Below are positions 1-9,090 of a stretch of DNA of 20,658 bases, piece by piece. Each line of letters starts with the position of its first letter. Position 1 is the first letter of the stretch. This stretch comes from a virus. The stretch lies in the IMG/VR virus record IMGVR_UViG_3300008266_000622, positions 1-20,658 of that record; one strand, given 5' to 3'. The notes beneath the pieces are model-generated. The model saw only the letters and a list, made by a program, of their open reading frames with translations. It had not been told where the DNA came from and did not search any database. Made by a program: the position numbers and the translations under genes.

Positions 1-1164
1 TTCGTCTTTGCTAATGTCGAATAGGAAAGCATCGTAAGTATACAATACTAATTTAGTTTTATGACCTTTTATTATTGGTAATATATCTTGTAATATTAAA
101 ATGTTTTGTGATGTTTCTAAATTTTGGACCCAATAGTTAAATAACTTTTGAGGACCCATATTAGGTAATTGTTCTTTATAGAATCTATGATTAGATATAG
201 GACATTCAATATAACCCTCAGTATTAAACTGTTCCCATAAATTATCTATCAATGTTTGGGTTTTAGAGAAAAATTCTAAATGTTTATAATCATCAAAAAT
301 ACCTCCATACAATTGTTTAAAGGTAAGTTCTTTACTTACTTTATAATCTACTCCATAAAGTTGAGCCATATGTTCATGTATTGACTCTTCTCCAAAACTA
401 TAACCAATCTGTTTAGCAATTAAAGTTGGGTGATAAGAATCAATATCAATATCAACAAATCGTCCATTTGCTGAAACAAAAGCTTGTCTACTTCCATCTT
501 TAGGTAACGCAGCAAAATTGATACCATTAAAACTATTTGATGGTCTTTTAGTTGTAGTATCCACATTATACTGCGAGTAAATCACATTACCCTTTATTGA
601 ATGGGAGGTATTGTGAGGTGTGAAGTAATCGTCTATACGCGATGTATTCACGTTAATACCGCTTGACTCTATGGTATAGAAACACTCTATTGCTTTATTA
701 TAAAATTCTGAGTGTGGAGTAAAGTTTATTTGGGTAAAATACTCTTCACAACGTTCATAATGTTTAGCAATGGGAATAAATTTATTTATATCATTTCGGT
801 TTGGATATTGCCTATGATAGTAATTATAAATTGGAAATGATAAATTCTCTATATTGATAGGAGAATGTATTAAATTCTTTTTATTTAAGAAATACATACT
901 TGTTTTCTTATCCCTAACAAATACTTCTTTATAACTTGATATAAATTTTTTAACTTGCTGAAATGGAATAGAAAACGATTCATTATGAAAAATAGGAATA
1001 ATATATCCTTTTTTATCACCTTCAGGTCTAATATAGACTAATGAAACATCATTTAAGGCGGGATGTATTAGGTTATGATTTAGAATAAGTTCAACAAAAC
1101 ATCTGTTAGTTTGCTGTTGAGCAAACTCCTCAAATTGATGTTGACTTTCTATTAAATAATACAT
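1..1164 (-). CDS. Compact family A DNA polymerase-like protein (3' end outside window)
   Basis: Probable replicative or accessory DNA polymerase acting in the host cytoplasm. The 388 visible residues run without a stop to the left edge. The start ATG at 1164 is the first after an in-frame TGA. Residues 1-145 may be a reduced exonuclease-like region, with no clear catalytic set. Residues 163-172 (YTIESSGINV) match the 'ME-x-GI-x-V' entry to the Pol I polymerase domain. T205-K-R-P-S209 matches the T-G-R-L/P-S motif. Motif A is around D240 (DIDSYHPTLIA). Motif B/O-helix is K278-E-L-T-F282-K-Q-L-Y286-G, with the spacing of E. coli K758/F762/Y766. Motif C is Y-T-Y-D378-A-F-L-F-D. Only about 35 residues separate the GINV and RPS motifs, where Pol I has about 110, so the thumb seems largely absent. 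An AAAGG lies two bases before the ATG, too close to be a normal ribosome site. It follows the tail genes by 45 bases. Family assignment is by motif reading only. Confidence 0.72.
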   Translation of the reverse strand, partial: MYYLIESQHQFEEFAQQQTNRCFVELILNHNLIHPALNDVSLVYIRPEGDKKGYIIPIFHNESFSIPFQQVKKFISSYKEVFVRDKKTSMYFLNKKNLIHSPINIENLSFPIYNYYHRQYPNRNDINKFIPIAKHYERCEEYFTQINFTPHSEFYNKAIECFYTIESSGINVNTSRIDDYFTPHNTSHSIKGNVIYSQYNVDTTTKRPSNSFNGINFAALPKDGSRQAFVSANGRFVDIDIDSYHPTLIAKQIGYSFGEESIHEHMAQLYGVDYKVSKELTFKQLYGGIFDDYKHLEFFSKTQTLIDNLWEQFNTEGYIECPISNHRFYKEQLPNMGPQKLFNYWVQNLETSQNILILQDILPIIKGHKTKLVLYTYDAFLFDISKDE

Positions 1165-1209
1165 AACCTTTATTTCTCATAACATACTAAAAACTTACTT
1201 TATTCCAAG

Positions 1210-1758
1210 CTAAGGTTTTTCTTTGTAATATTGTGTCCAATTTTCTTTTAAATAAACACTTAAACCATATGCTCTTGATCTTTGTTCTGTTAGTTCAGTT
1301 ATATTTTTATTTGTTTGAGCAACTTTAGTTATATCGCCTGTCAATTCCCAAATTAAAGAAAATGTTTTATTAGTTTTCCAAGCTACACTAGGGTCCTTTT
1401 GGTCAAATAAGTCTTTAGTAGCTTTAGAAATTTCTACAAACAAAGGTTGGTTCAATCTTAAACTAAAATAACGCATAAAACTTCCATTTTTATAGTCTTG
1501 TTCTGTAGGGAGTAAAGGAGAATAAGGAGTTGAAGAAGCTTCAGAACTTTGTAAGGGTAAATTATTAGAAGAAACAGGAAATATTTCTTGGGTAGTTGGG
1601 TCATCAGGAGTTTTCCCAGAAAAAAATTTTCCATTATATAATTTATAGTAAGACCCCACATAAGGAGATGAATCTTTAGTAACAAAAGATAATTGAGGAG
1701 TTCCCCTGTTACTAGCATATAAACCAGTTTGAATTTTATTTTTTGGAATGTAAGCCAT
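1210..1758 (-). CDS. Phage protein of unknown function, 182 aa
   Basis: Function not recognised. The protein has no signal peptide or membrane segment. Residues about 36-56 hold a G-x-YYK-x4-GK-x-FSGKTPDDP stretch rich in Gly, Tyr and Lys. A Ser/Pro-rich linker follows at about residues 60-85, and then an acidic/basic C-terminal half with NGSFMRYFSLR and a charged end (WTQYYKEKP). The start is ATG at 1758, preceded by an A/T-rich leader and no Shine-Dalgarno. It lies 14 bases after the second hub-like gene, so it is probably co-transcribed with the tail cluster and may be a minor virion or tail-completion protein. That role is inferred from position alone. Its end is 45 bases before the polymerase-like gene. 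Confidence 0.75.
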   Translation of the reverse strand: MAYIPKNKIQTGLYASNRGTPQLSFVTKDSSPYVGSYYKLYNGKFFSGKTPDDPTTQEIFPVSSNNLPLQSSEASSTPYSPLLPTEQDYKNGSFMRYFSLRLNQPLFVEISKATKDLFDQKDPSVAWKTNKTFSLIWELTGDITKVAQTNKNITELTEQRSRAYGLSVYLKENWTQYYKEKP

Positions 1759-1772
1759 AGTTTAAATTATAA

Positions 1773-4700
1773 TTAACGAGTTGAGCTGTATGAATAATTT
1801 GGGGCAATAAATTTGGCGTCTATAGTTTCAATAGGTCTAATTACACCTTCTACTTTACCTGTATCTACTTTGTGTATGTTTAATTTAACTTTATCACTAC
1901 TATTACCTTCTATTACTCCAATTGTTCTTTTAGTTTTATCATACCATACTACTATACCTATATGATCATGAATATGACCTCGATTATAATTAAAAGTAAC
2001 CATGTCTCCAGGGTATATTTGAGTAGTAGAGTTTACAAATTGAGCTAAACCTAGGTTTTGGAAGTTAGTAAAAGTACTAGGGCAATAACCAGCTGTTATG
2101 GTTTGGCGTTTCCAATCATTAAAATATTTTTTATTAATACCGTCTATAGTTGAATCAAATTTAGCTAAATCTTGATAGGCGGCTTTATAACATAAAGTTG
2201 TAAAGAAATTACACCAATGCTCACCACTATCCCAACCTACAACTCTTGACCCTATTTGAGCCTGGAAATCAGCATTACTAAACGATTGATTACTTCCAAT
2301 TTCTTTAATATTTTGGCTATTCCAGTATTGAGCTACTTCAACTATTCTTTTTCTGATAGCTGAAAGACCTTCGGTGCTGACTGGAGGGTTATCAGTTATG
2401 TTATTTCTGTTTTCAGTGTTGGTAGGGCTACTGGTAGTGGTACTAAGTGGAGTTTCTATGACTTCAATTTTAGTTAAAAATTTAGCTGATTTTAAGTCTG
2501 GGGCACCTAAGCTGTCTAGTGTGGTAATCCAGCCTTTATCATCTATTTTATGGGTTACACCCCGGTTTATAAATTTAATAGAATTTCTATAATTTAAGGG
2601 TAGGATTTCATCATTAATAGTATATGACTCAAATAATTTTATACCACTAATCCCATCCATAGTTAGATTTAGGTTAGTAGGAATAAACCCAATACCAGGT
2701 ATATTTTCATCTTTAGTAAATTTTCCTATTTCGTATTTGTATAAATCTACTAATGCTTGTTTTCCTATGTTAATTTCATTATCATTAATATTACCATCAT
2801 TAATCTTAGCATTTAAACTAGCTCTAAATTCTATATTACTAACATATGCATTTAAAGTATTTTCTGCTGTTAATGTTTTGTCTATTCTGCTGGATTTAGA
2901 GGTGATGATTCTATCTGTATAACCAATGTTGAGTCGGCTTAATGCTACTGCATCTTCCCCAACTTTATTAGCATTTGCTTGTGCAGCAACGGTAATCTGA
3001 GTGGCAAAATTGTTAGTTAATTCAGTTTTAAGTTGAACATCTGTTACAAAGCTACCTTGTCCGTTAGATGTTTCACCTTTCCTTGCAGTATTTTGTACTA
3101 GATTGATGTTAATCTTAGTAGGTTTCATGTTTGGGTTTTTGTTGGTGTATGACTTGGTTGTCTTTATATCTTTAGCGTATTTCTCTTGACCAGGGGGGAT
3201 GTTGTAATCTTGAATGTAGAGCATATTGGCATCCTCATTATGTACGACTTTATAATTGTTTATATGACCAGTAGCAGCTTGGATACCCCCCATAATATCC
3301 TGGATGAAATCAAATACGGATAGTTTTCCATCTTCATCGATGTGGTTTACTAGTGTAGAAGAAATAAAATCCATATTTACTAAAATATGCATAAATTTTC
3401 CTAGAAATGGATATTTGGTTCTAAATCCTGGTTTTATGCGGCGTATGTTATTGTATTGCACATCCCCAGAAGTATTAACTTCGTCATCTCCTGTTTCTGC
3501 AATTGTAACTTTAGTATAGACTGTTTCTCTAACTAATTTTACTTTTATTTCATTAGCACTAGAAGCTAAGGCACTGGTACTGATGTCTACTATATCAAAT
3601 CTTGTGTTATATTGTTGATTAAGTTGCTCAAGTTCTTGTTGGGTTACAAGAGTTCCTGAAGTTTCAGTGTATGTATCACCATTGTCAAGGGTTTGATATG
3701 CACGGCCAGTACCCGTAGCATTAGTAGATTGAATTACAGAATTCATATCATCTTGGCTAATAGCTCCTGCAGCTCCATTAATTTGGGTTAGCTGGTTGTA
3801 TTTAGCTTTTTGAGCATCCGTAAGCCCAATGTTGTTATTTTCAGGTACAGGCTTATATATAACTTTAGAAGTATAAGCAACTTGGGGAGTAGAAGTATTA
3901 CTTGCTACTACGGATGCAGGTTTTAATAAGCAGACCTTAGGATCTACACTAATTTGTTTAGGAATAGTAAAACACAGGTTTTCTTCATAGTCGTAGTCTA
4001 TGTAAAATATAGGTTGGTATGTATTAGTAGAATTATTTTTAGTAGTATCATATTTCAATAAATATGACTCTATAATCCTTAACAATGTTCCTAATTTTAT
4101 GTAATAAAATACACCTCCAGTTGCTGTTCCTTCGGGGTTAGTAGTTATAATATTAAAGTTAGCCCTGTAACCCTCTTGTTTTACCAATACATGATTTTCT
4201 TTACTAAAATTTTCTTCAGGGTCAACATAATTAGGAGAAGTTAAATTATACTCAGCTTGTCTTTGAGTAATTGTTGCTATGTTGGTAGTGCATAAGCTGG
4301 AGCGGTTATCAGTATCAGATGCTTCAAACCCATCCATTTCTCCTGTAGGGTCAACTTGGGCGTCAATTTCTCTTTTGATAGCAAATAAAATCTGGTTAAG
4401 TGTAGATTTGTTTTTGTTTGCCATTACCGGAGGCAATTGATCGGTACTAACTGAAAGATTAGTACCATTATTAGTAGAGCCAGTAGGTAAGGTTTGGGCT
4501 TCAAATGGTGTTAGGGTCAGGGTTGTAGCTTCAGTCGTGGCGGTGTTTGATGGGTAGTTAATATTAACTTTTAAGGATTCTATAATATCTCCTGTTCCTC
4601 TTAAGTGTAATGTTATATCAAAACCCCCATCTTTCCTGTATGACCAAGTAAAGTTGGTTACGTACCCTAAAAATCCGTCGTAATTACCTCCAGTTTTTTC

Positions 4701-5414
4701 TCTAGTTTCTTCTATTAAATCTAAAATAGTTTCTTGAGTAGAACTTCCTTGAAAAAATTTTTTATATGCTCCTGATTGAGGAATATTGGTAATTAATTCT
4801 TTTTTGTTGTTAAAATACATGCTATGGCCCCATTCTAGCAAAACACTATACTTAAGTCTTAAATACAATGCATCTATAATTTTAAATTGGGCTAGGTTAT
4901 GACATACAATTTGAACTGTAGCTTCTCTAACAGAACCCTGTTGGCCTATGGGTTTAATGTCTGCTGATAAAATACCTGGGGCAGGTGTGTATCCGTATGC
5001 AGTGTAATCTAAGGGGAAAACGGTGTAACTACTATCAATAGTAGGTAATCCTATAGCTGGGGTGTAACCATATGCTACTGCAGGTGGAAAGTTGGGGTTT
5101 CTAACACCTCCAGTTGTTACACCTGTTTCATTCTGAGCATCTCGGGAAAAATCAAGTTTAAGTGCTCCTTGTAATACTGAGGTTTGAGCTAAGCGGTCTT
5201 TTGTAAGACTAAGTAATCCACCAAGTTCTTTAGCCTTGGCTTCATCAATATCTACTCCAGAAGCTAATCTAATCCAGGGTGTTTTGTTAGTGATGTATAT
5301 TTGGGTGTCTCTATCATATTTGTCAAAATTAGGAGATAACTTTTCTTGCCTAATTTTTATTTGTTCATCTACCCAAGGTGAGAAACTTTCACCAAGTATA
5401 TTTCTTTTTAACAT
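1773..5414 (-). CDS. Baseplate hub-like protein with C-terminal CHAP peptidoglycan hydrolase, 1213 aa
   Basis: Probable baseplate hub or central-spike protein with a lytic domain that cuts peptidoglycan during DNA injection. Residues 1-988 are closely similar to residues 1-987 of the adjacent upstream gene, from the shared MLKRNILGESF start. They include a repeated AYGYTPA motif, the segment PAPGILSADIKPIGQQGS and LEWGHS. A Ser/Thr/Asn-rich linker (about 989-1015) leads to a CHAP domain of about 180 residues. Candidate catalytic residues are Cys1068 (EHWCNFF), His1151 (HDHIGIVV) and Glu1169/Asn1171 (VIEGNSS). CHAP domains are amidases or endopeptidases; which bond is cut cannot be read here. 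The start ATG follows a leader with AAATTTAAAT and no Shine-Dalgarno, as in the paralogue. The hub role rests on size, position after the LysM-like gene and the fused hydrolase. The N-terminal fold is not proven. Confidence 0.8.
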   Translation of the reverse strand: MLKRNILGESFSPWVDEQIKIRQEKLSPNFDKYDRDTQIYITNKTPWIRLASGVDIDEAKAKELGGLLSLTKDRLAQTSVLQGALKLDFSRDAQNETGVTTGGVRNPNFPPAVAYGYTPAIGLPTIDSSYTVFPLDYTAYGYTPAPGILSADIKPIGQQGSVREATVQIVCHNLAQFKIIDALYLRLKYSVLLEWGHSMYFNNKKELITNIPQSGAYKKFFQGSSTQETILDLIEETREKTGGNYDGFLGYVTNFTWSYRKDGGFDITLHLRGTGDIIESLKVNINYPSNTATTEATTLTLTPFEAQTLPTGSTNNGTNLSVSTDQLPPVMANKNKSTLNQILFAIKREIDAQVDPTGEMDGFEASDTDNRSSLCTTNIATITQRQAEYNLTSPNYVDPEENFSKENHVLVKQEGYRANFNIITTNPEGTATGGVFYYIKLGTLLRIIESYLLKYDTTKNNSTNTYQPIFYIDYDYEENLCFTIPKQISVDPKVCLLKPASVVASNTSTPQVAYTSKVIYKPVPENNNIGLTDAQKAKYNQLTQINGAAGAISQDDMNSVIQSTNATGTGRAYQTLDNGDTYTETSGTLVTQQELEQLNQQYNTRFDIVDISTSALASSANEIKVKLVRETVYTKVTIAETGDDEVNTSGDVQYNNIRRIKPGFRTKYPFLGKFMHILVNMDFISSTLVNHIDEDGKLSVFDFIQDIMGGIQAATGHINNYKVVHNEDANMLYIQDYNIPPGQEKYAKDIKTTKSYTNKNPNMKPTKININLVQNTARKGETSNGQGSFVTDVQLKTELTNNFATQITVAAQANANKVGEDAVALSRLNIGYTDRIITSKSSRIDKTLTAENTLNAYVSNIEFRASLNAKINDGNINDNEINIGKQALVDLYKYEIGKFTKDENIPGIGFIPTNLNLTMDGISGIKLFESYTINDEILPLNYRNSIKFINRGVTHKIDDKGWITTLDSLGAPDLKSAKFLTKIEVIETPLSTTTSSPTNTENRNNITDNPPVSTEGLSAIRKRIVEVAQYWNSQNIKEIGSNQSFSNADFQAQIGSRVVGWDSGEHWCNFFTTLCYKAAYQDLAKFDSTIDGINKKYFNDWKRQTITAGYCPSTFTNFQNLGLAQFVNSTTQIYPGDMVTFNYNRGHIHDHIGIVVWYDKTKRTIGVIEGNSSDKVKLNIHKVDTGKVEGVIRPIETIDAKFIAPNYSYSSTR
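2451..5414 (-). repeat. Tandem paralogous repeat, copy 2 (shared hub region)
   Basis: This is the downstream copy of a direct repeat of about 3 kb covering the N-terminal ~988 codons of the two hub-like genes. Similarity begins in the leader, where both copies have an AAATTTAAAT tract before ATGTTAAAAAG, and stops abruptly after the VEVIET codons, where the hydrolase linkers begin. Most differences are third-position changes. Short indels lie near codons 60-95, 350-420 and 540-690. Confidence 0.9.
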
Positions 5415-5450
5415 AAATTATTTAAATTTAATTTTTAAGTATAAGAGTTA

Positions 5451-8400
5451 TTAATTTATCTTAATTATGTCCTGAATTTTAGAGTTATATTGTATGTTAA
5501 TTCCATTGTATTTGAAGAATCCTAGTATAAAACTTAAATAATTATTATTATTGCGAGCACCAGTAGCATATATTTTTAGATATGTACCTAATTCACCTTG
5601 ATAATTTTCATTAAGTGGAGCAACACATCCTATTGCTTGACTATCAGTTGCTTTTATGTTGTATTGTCCAAATTTGTGGTGACCTCTTGTTCTAGTTGGG
5701 TCTCCTGCTTCTCTTATATAGGTACTTTGCAAATTTGCTGCAGCACTTAAACTACCAATACTATTAGTAGCCCCAGAATCAGTATTACCTATATTACCCG
5801 GATTTTTAGTTGTGTAGGCTTTACTTCCAGGATAATAACCTTCAACAATTGCCTGGGCTATCATTAATAATTTTATTCCTCTGGAGAGATTGTTATAGTT
5901 TGTTTCTATTATTGGGAGATATTCTTCATAAATATATTGTTGGTTTTTAGCTTTAATATCCCACAATTTAACACCAGCTTTTATTCCTGGGTTTTTATCT
6001 TTAAATTCTTTAGGTACAGCTTTTGATGAGTCTGAAGGTGTGATGTTTGAACAATCACCCGAAGGTGCTGTGGTGGAAGATCCAGTATTACTTCCTCCTC
6101 TATTAGTACTAGGTAAAGTTTCTATGACTTCAACTTTAGTTAAAATTTTAGTTGATGTTAAGTCGGGGGCGCCTAGACTATCTAGTGTAGTAACCCAACC
6201 TTTGTCATCTATCCGGTGTGTAACTCCTTTATTTATAAATTTAATAGAATTTCTATAATTTAAAGGCAATATTGTATCATTGATTGTATATGACTCAAAT
6301 AATTTTATACCGCTAATCCCATCCATGGTTAAATTAAGATTAGTAGGGATAAATCCAACGCCTGGGATGTTTTCATCCTTAGTAAATTTTCCTATTTCGT
6401 ATTTATATAAATCTACTAATGCTTGTTTCCCCACATTAATCTCATTATCAGTAATAGTTCCATTATTGATTTGAGCATTTAGGTAGGCTCTAAATTCTAT
6501 GTTGCTAACATATGCATTTAAAGCATTTTCTGCTGTTAAAGATGCATCTATTTTGCTAGATTTAGTAGTAATAATTCTATCTTTATAACCAACATTAAGT
6601 CGACTTAGTGCTACTGCATCTTCTCCAACTATGTTACCATCAGCTTGTGCAGCTATAGTAATCTGAGTGGCAAAATTGTTAGTTAATTCAGTTTTAAGTT
6701 GAACGTCTGTTACAAAACTGCCTTGACCATTAGATGTTTCTCTTGCAGGTGCTGTGTTTTTTACTAAGTTAATATTAATCTTAGTAGGTTTTGTGTTAGG
6801 GCTAAGGTTAGTGTAACTTTTTTTAGTAGTTGCATTTTTAGTAGCCTCTTTTAAATTACTAGCATACTTTTCTTGACCTGGGGGGATGTTATAGTCCTGG
6901 ATGGAGAGTGAATTAGCATCTTCATTATATATGATTTTGTAATTATTTATATGTCCCGTAGCGGCTTGAATTCCTGATAAGATGTCCTGGATGAAATCAT
7001 ATACTGATAGTTTTCCATCTTCATCAATGCGATTCACCAGTGTAGAAGAGATAAAATCCATATTTACTAAGATGTGCATAAATCTTCCTAGGAAAGGATA
7101 TTTAGTTCTGAATTCTGATTTTATACGACGTATATTATTATACTCTGTATCTTCAGAAGCATTAATTTCTTCACCTCCAATTTCATTAGCAGTAGCTTTG
7201 GTGTAAACTCTTTTTTGAACTAATTTTACTTTTATTATATTAGCACTAGATGCTAAAGCATTAATACTAATATCTACTTGATCAAATTTTTCATTGTATT
7301 GCTGGTTAAGTTGTTCTACTTCCTGTGGAGATAGGGGTGTTCCTGCAGTTTCAGTGTATGTGTTGCCATTATCAAGGGTTTGATATGCTCCTCCAGTACC
7401 ACTAGAGTTTGTAGATTGGGTAATGCTATTCATGTCATCTAAAGTAACATCACCTCCATCTTTAGTTAATTGACTATATTTAGCTTTTTGAGCATCAGTA
7501 AGAGTACCACCATTTTCAGGTATGGGTGTAACAACTATTTTAGAAGTATAATAAGTTTGGGGAGTAGAAGTATTACTTGCTACTACAGATGCAGGTTTTA
7601 ACAAACAAACTTTAGGGTCTATACTAATTTGTTTAGGGATAGTAAAACACAGATTTTCTTCATAATCATAATCTATATAGAATATGGGTTGATATGTGTT
7701 TTTAGAATTATTTTTAGTAGTATCATATGTTAACAAATATGATTCTATAATTCTTAACAATGTTCCTAATTTTATGTAATAAAACATTGAATACGTACCT
7801 GTTTCTCCAGGATTAGTAGTTATATTGTCAAATTTAGCTCTATATCCTTCTTGTTTTACTAATACATGATTTTCTTTACTAAAATCTTCTTCTGGGTCAA
7901 TATAATTAGGGGCAACTAGGTTATACTCGGCTTGTCTTTGAGTAATAGCAAATATATTAGTAGTACATAAACTAGAAAGATTATCTGTAGCTGAAATTTC
8001 AAATCCATTCATTTCCCCGTTATTAGCATCAATTTCTCTTTTGATAGCAAACAAAATCTGGTTAAGCGTAGATTTGTTTTTGTTTGCTAATACAGAAGGT
8101 AGTTGTTCTGTGCTGATGGAAAGATTAGCACCATTGTTGGTAGAGCCGGTGGGTAAGGTTTGGGCTTCTAATGGTGTTATAGTTAAGGTTGTAACCTCAG
8201 TTGTACTAGTATTTGATGGGTAGTTGACATTGACTTTTAATGACTCTATAACATCTCCCGTACCTCTTAAATGTAAAGTTATATCAAAACCTCCGTCTTT
8301 TCTATATGACCAAGTAAAGTTAGTTACATATCCTAAAAAACCATCATAATTACCTCCTGTTTTTTCTCTGTTTTCTTCTATTAAATCAAGAATGGTTTCT

Positions 8401-9077
8401 TGGGTTGAATTAGTACTAAAGAATTTTTTATATGCTCCTGATTGAGGAATATTGGTAATTAATTCTTTTTCATTGTTAAAGTATATACTGTGGCCCCATT
8501 CCAGTAAAACACTGTATTTTAATCTTAGATATAACGCATCTATAATTTTGAACTGAGCTAAATTGTGGCATACTAATTGAACTGTAGCTTCTCTAACAGA
8601 ACCTTGTTGACCTATAGGTTTAATATCAGCCGATAAAATACCAGGAGCAGGAGTGTAACCATATGCAGTGTAATCTAAAGGGAAGGTAGTGTAATTAGCA
8701 TTGAGGGTAGGTAATCCTATAGCTGGGGTGTAGCCATAAGCCACAGCTCGGGGGGTAGTAAGATTTCTAACACCTCCAGTTGTTACACCTAAATTAGCAA
8801 TATCTCCTGTTGAAAAATCAAGTTTAAATGCTCCTTGAAGCACCGAAGTTTGGGCTAAAAGATCTCCATTAAGTTCTTGGACTCCAAGTTCTTGAGCTTT
8901 AGAACTATTAATGTTTACCCCAGAAGCTAATCTAATCCAAGGTGTTTTATTAGTAATATATATTTGGGTGTCTCTGTCGTATTTGTCAAAATTGGGAGAT
9001 AATTTTTCCTGCCGGACATTTATTTGTTTGTCTACCCAAGGTAAAAAACTTTCACCAAGTATATTTCTTTTTAACAT
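5451..9077 (-). CDS. Baseplate hub-like protein with C-terminal muramidase/transglycosylase-like domain, 1208 aa
   Basis: Paralogue of the next gene downstream: residues 1-987 align almost end to end with it. The C-terminal 220 residues are unrelated to the partner's CHAP domain. After a Gly/Ser/Thr-rich linker (about 988-1017) comes a region with a candidate catalytic Glu1079 in AQAIVEGYYPGSKAY, followed by KNPGNIGN. This is the arrangement seen in phage muramidases and structural lytic transglycosylases ('E...NNPGNI'). The domain probably cleaves the glycan strand near the cell wall while the hub is being driven through it. Differences from the paralogue in the shared part are largely synonymous or conservative, so both copies look functional. 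The gene starts 13 bases after the LysM-like gene and ends 36 bases before its paralogue. The enzyme class is assigned by motif only; a glucosaminidase of the same fold is possible. Confidence 0.8.
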   Translation of the reverse strand: MLKRNILGESFLPWVDKQINVRQEKLSPNFDKYDRDTQIYITNKTPWIRLASGVNINSSKAQELGVQELNGDLLAQTSVLQGAFKLDFSTGDIANLGVTTGGVRNLTTPRAVAYGYTPAIGLPTLNANYTTFPLDYTAYGYTPAPGILSADIKPIGQQGSVREATVQLVCHNLAQFKIIDALYLRLKYSVLLEWGHSIYFNNEKELITNIPQSGAYKKFFSTNSTQETILDLIEENREKTGGNYDGFLGYVTNFTWSYRKDGGFDITLHLRGTGDVIESLKVNVNYPSNTSTTEVTTLTITPLEAQTLPTGSTNNGANLSISTEQLPSVLANKNKSTLNQILFAIKREIDANNGEMNGFEISATDNLSSLCTTNIFAITQRQAEYNLVAPNYIDPEEDFSKENHVLVKQEGYRAKFDNITTNPGETGTYSMFYYIKLGTLLRIIESYLLTYDTTKNNSKNTYQPIFYIDYDYEENLCFTIPKQISIDPKVCLLKPASVVASNTSTPQTYYTSKIVVTPIPENGGTLTDAQKAKYSQLTKDGGDVTLDDMNSITQSTNSSGTGGAYQTLDNGNTYTETAGTPLSPQEVEQLNQQYNEKFDQVDISINALASSANIIKVKLVQKRVYTKATANEIGGEEINASEDTEYNNIRRIKSEFRTKYPFLGRFMHILVNMDFISSTLVNRIDEDGKLSVYDFIQDILSGIQAATGHINNYKIIYNEDANSLSIQDYNIPPGQEKYASNLKEATKNATTKKSYTNLSPNTKPTKININLVKNTAPARETSNGQGSFVTDVQLKTELTNNFATQITIAAQADGNIVGEDAVALSRLNVGYKDRIITTKSSKIDASLTAENALNAYVSNIEFRAYLNAQINNGTITDNEINVGKQALVDLYKYEIGKFTKDENIPGVGFIPTNLNLTMDGISGIKLFESYTINDTILPLNYRNSIKFINKGVTHRIDDKGWVTTLDSLGAPDLTSTKILTKVEVIETLPSTNRGGSNTGSSTTAPSGDCSNITPSDSSKAVPKEFKDKNPGIKAGVKLWDIKAKNQQYIYEEYLPIIETNYNNLSRGIKLLMIAQAIVEGYYPGSKAYTTKNPGNIGNTDSGATNSIGSLSAAANLQSTYIREAGDPTRTRGHHKFGQYNIKATDSQAIGCVAPLNENYQGELGTYLKIYATGARNNNNYLSFILGFFKYNGINIQYNSKIQDIIKIN
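6117..9077 (-). repeat. Tandem paralogous repeat, copy 1 (shared hub region)
   Basis: This is the upstream copy of the ~3 kb direct repeat paired with 2451-5414. It ends at the same Val-Glu-Val-Ile-Glu-Thr boundary, after which the two genes diverge completely into different hydrolase domains. A block of about 47 identical bases (6658-6704 against 2992-3038) lies inside otherwise diverged flanks. Confidence 0.9.
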
Positions 9078-9090
9078 AACTCATTTAAAT

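Noticed and set aside
1458-1718. Leu-rich minus-strand frame inside the 182-aa gene
   Set aside because: It is a different frame of the same region with a low-complexity translation. The 182-aa frame covers it fully and has a normal start and composition.
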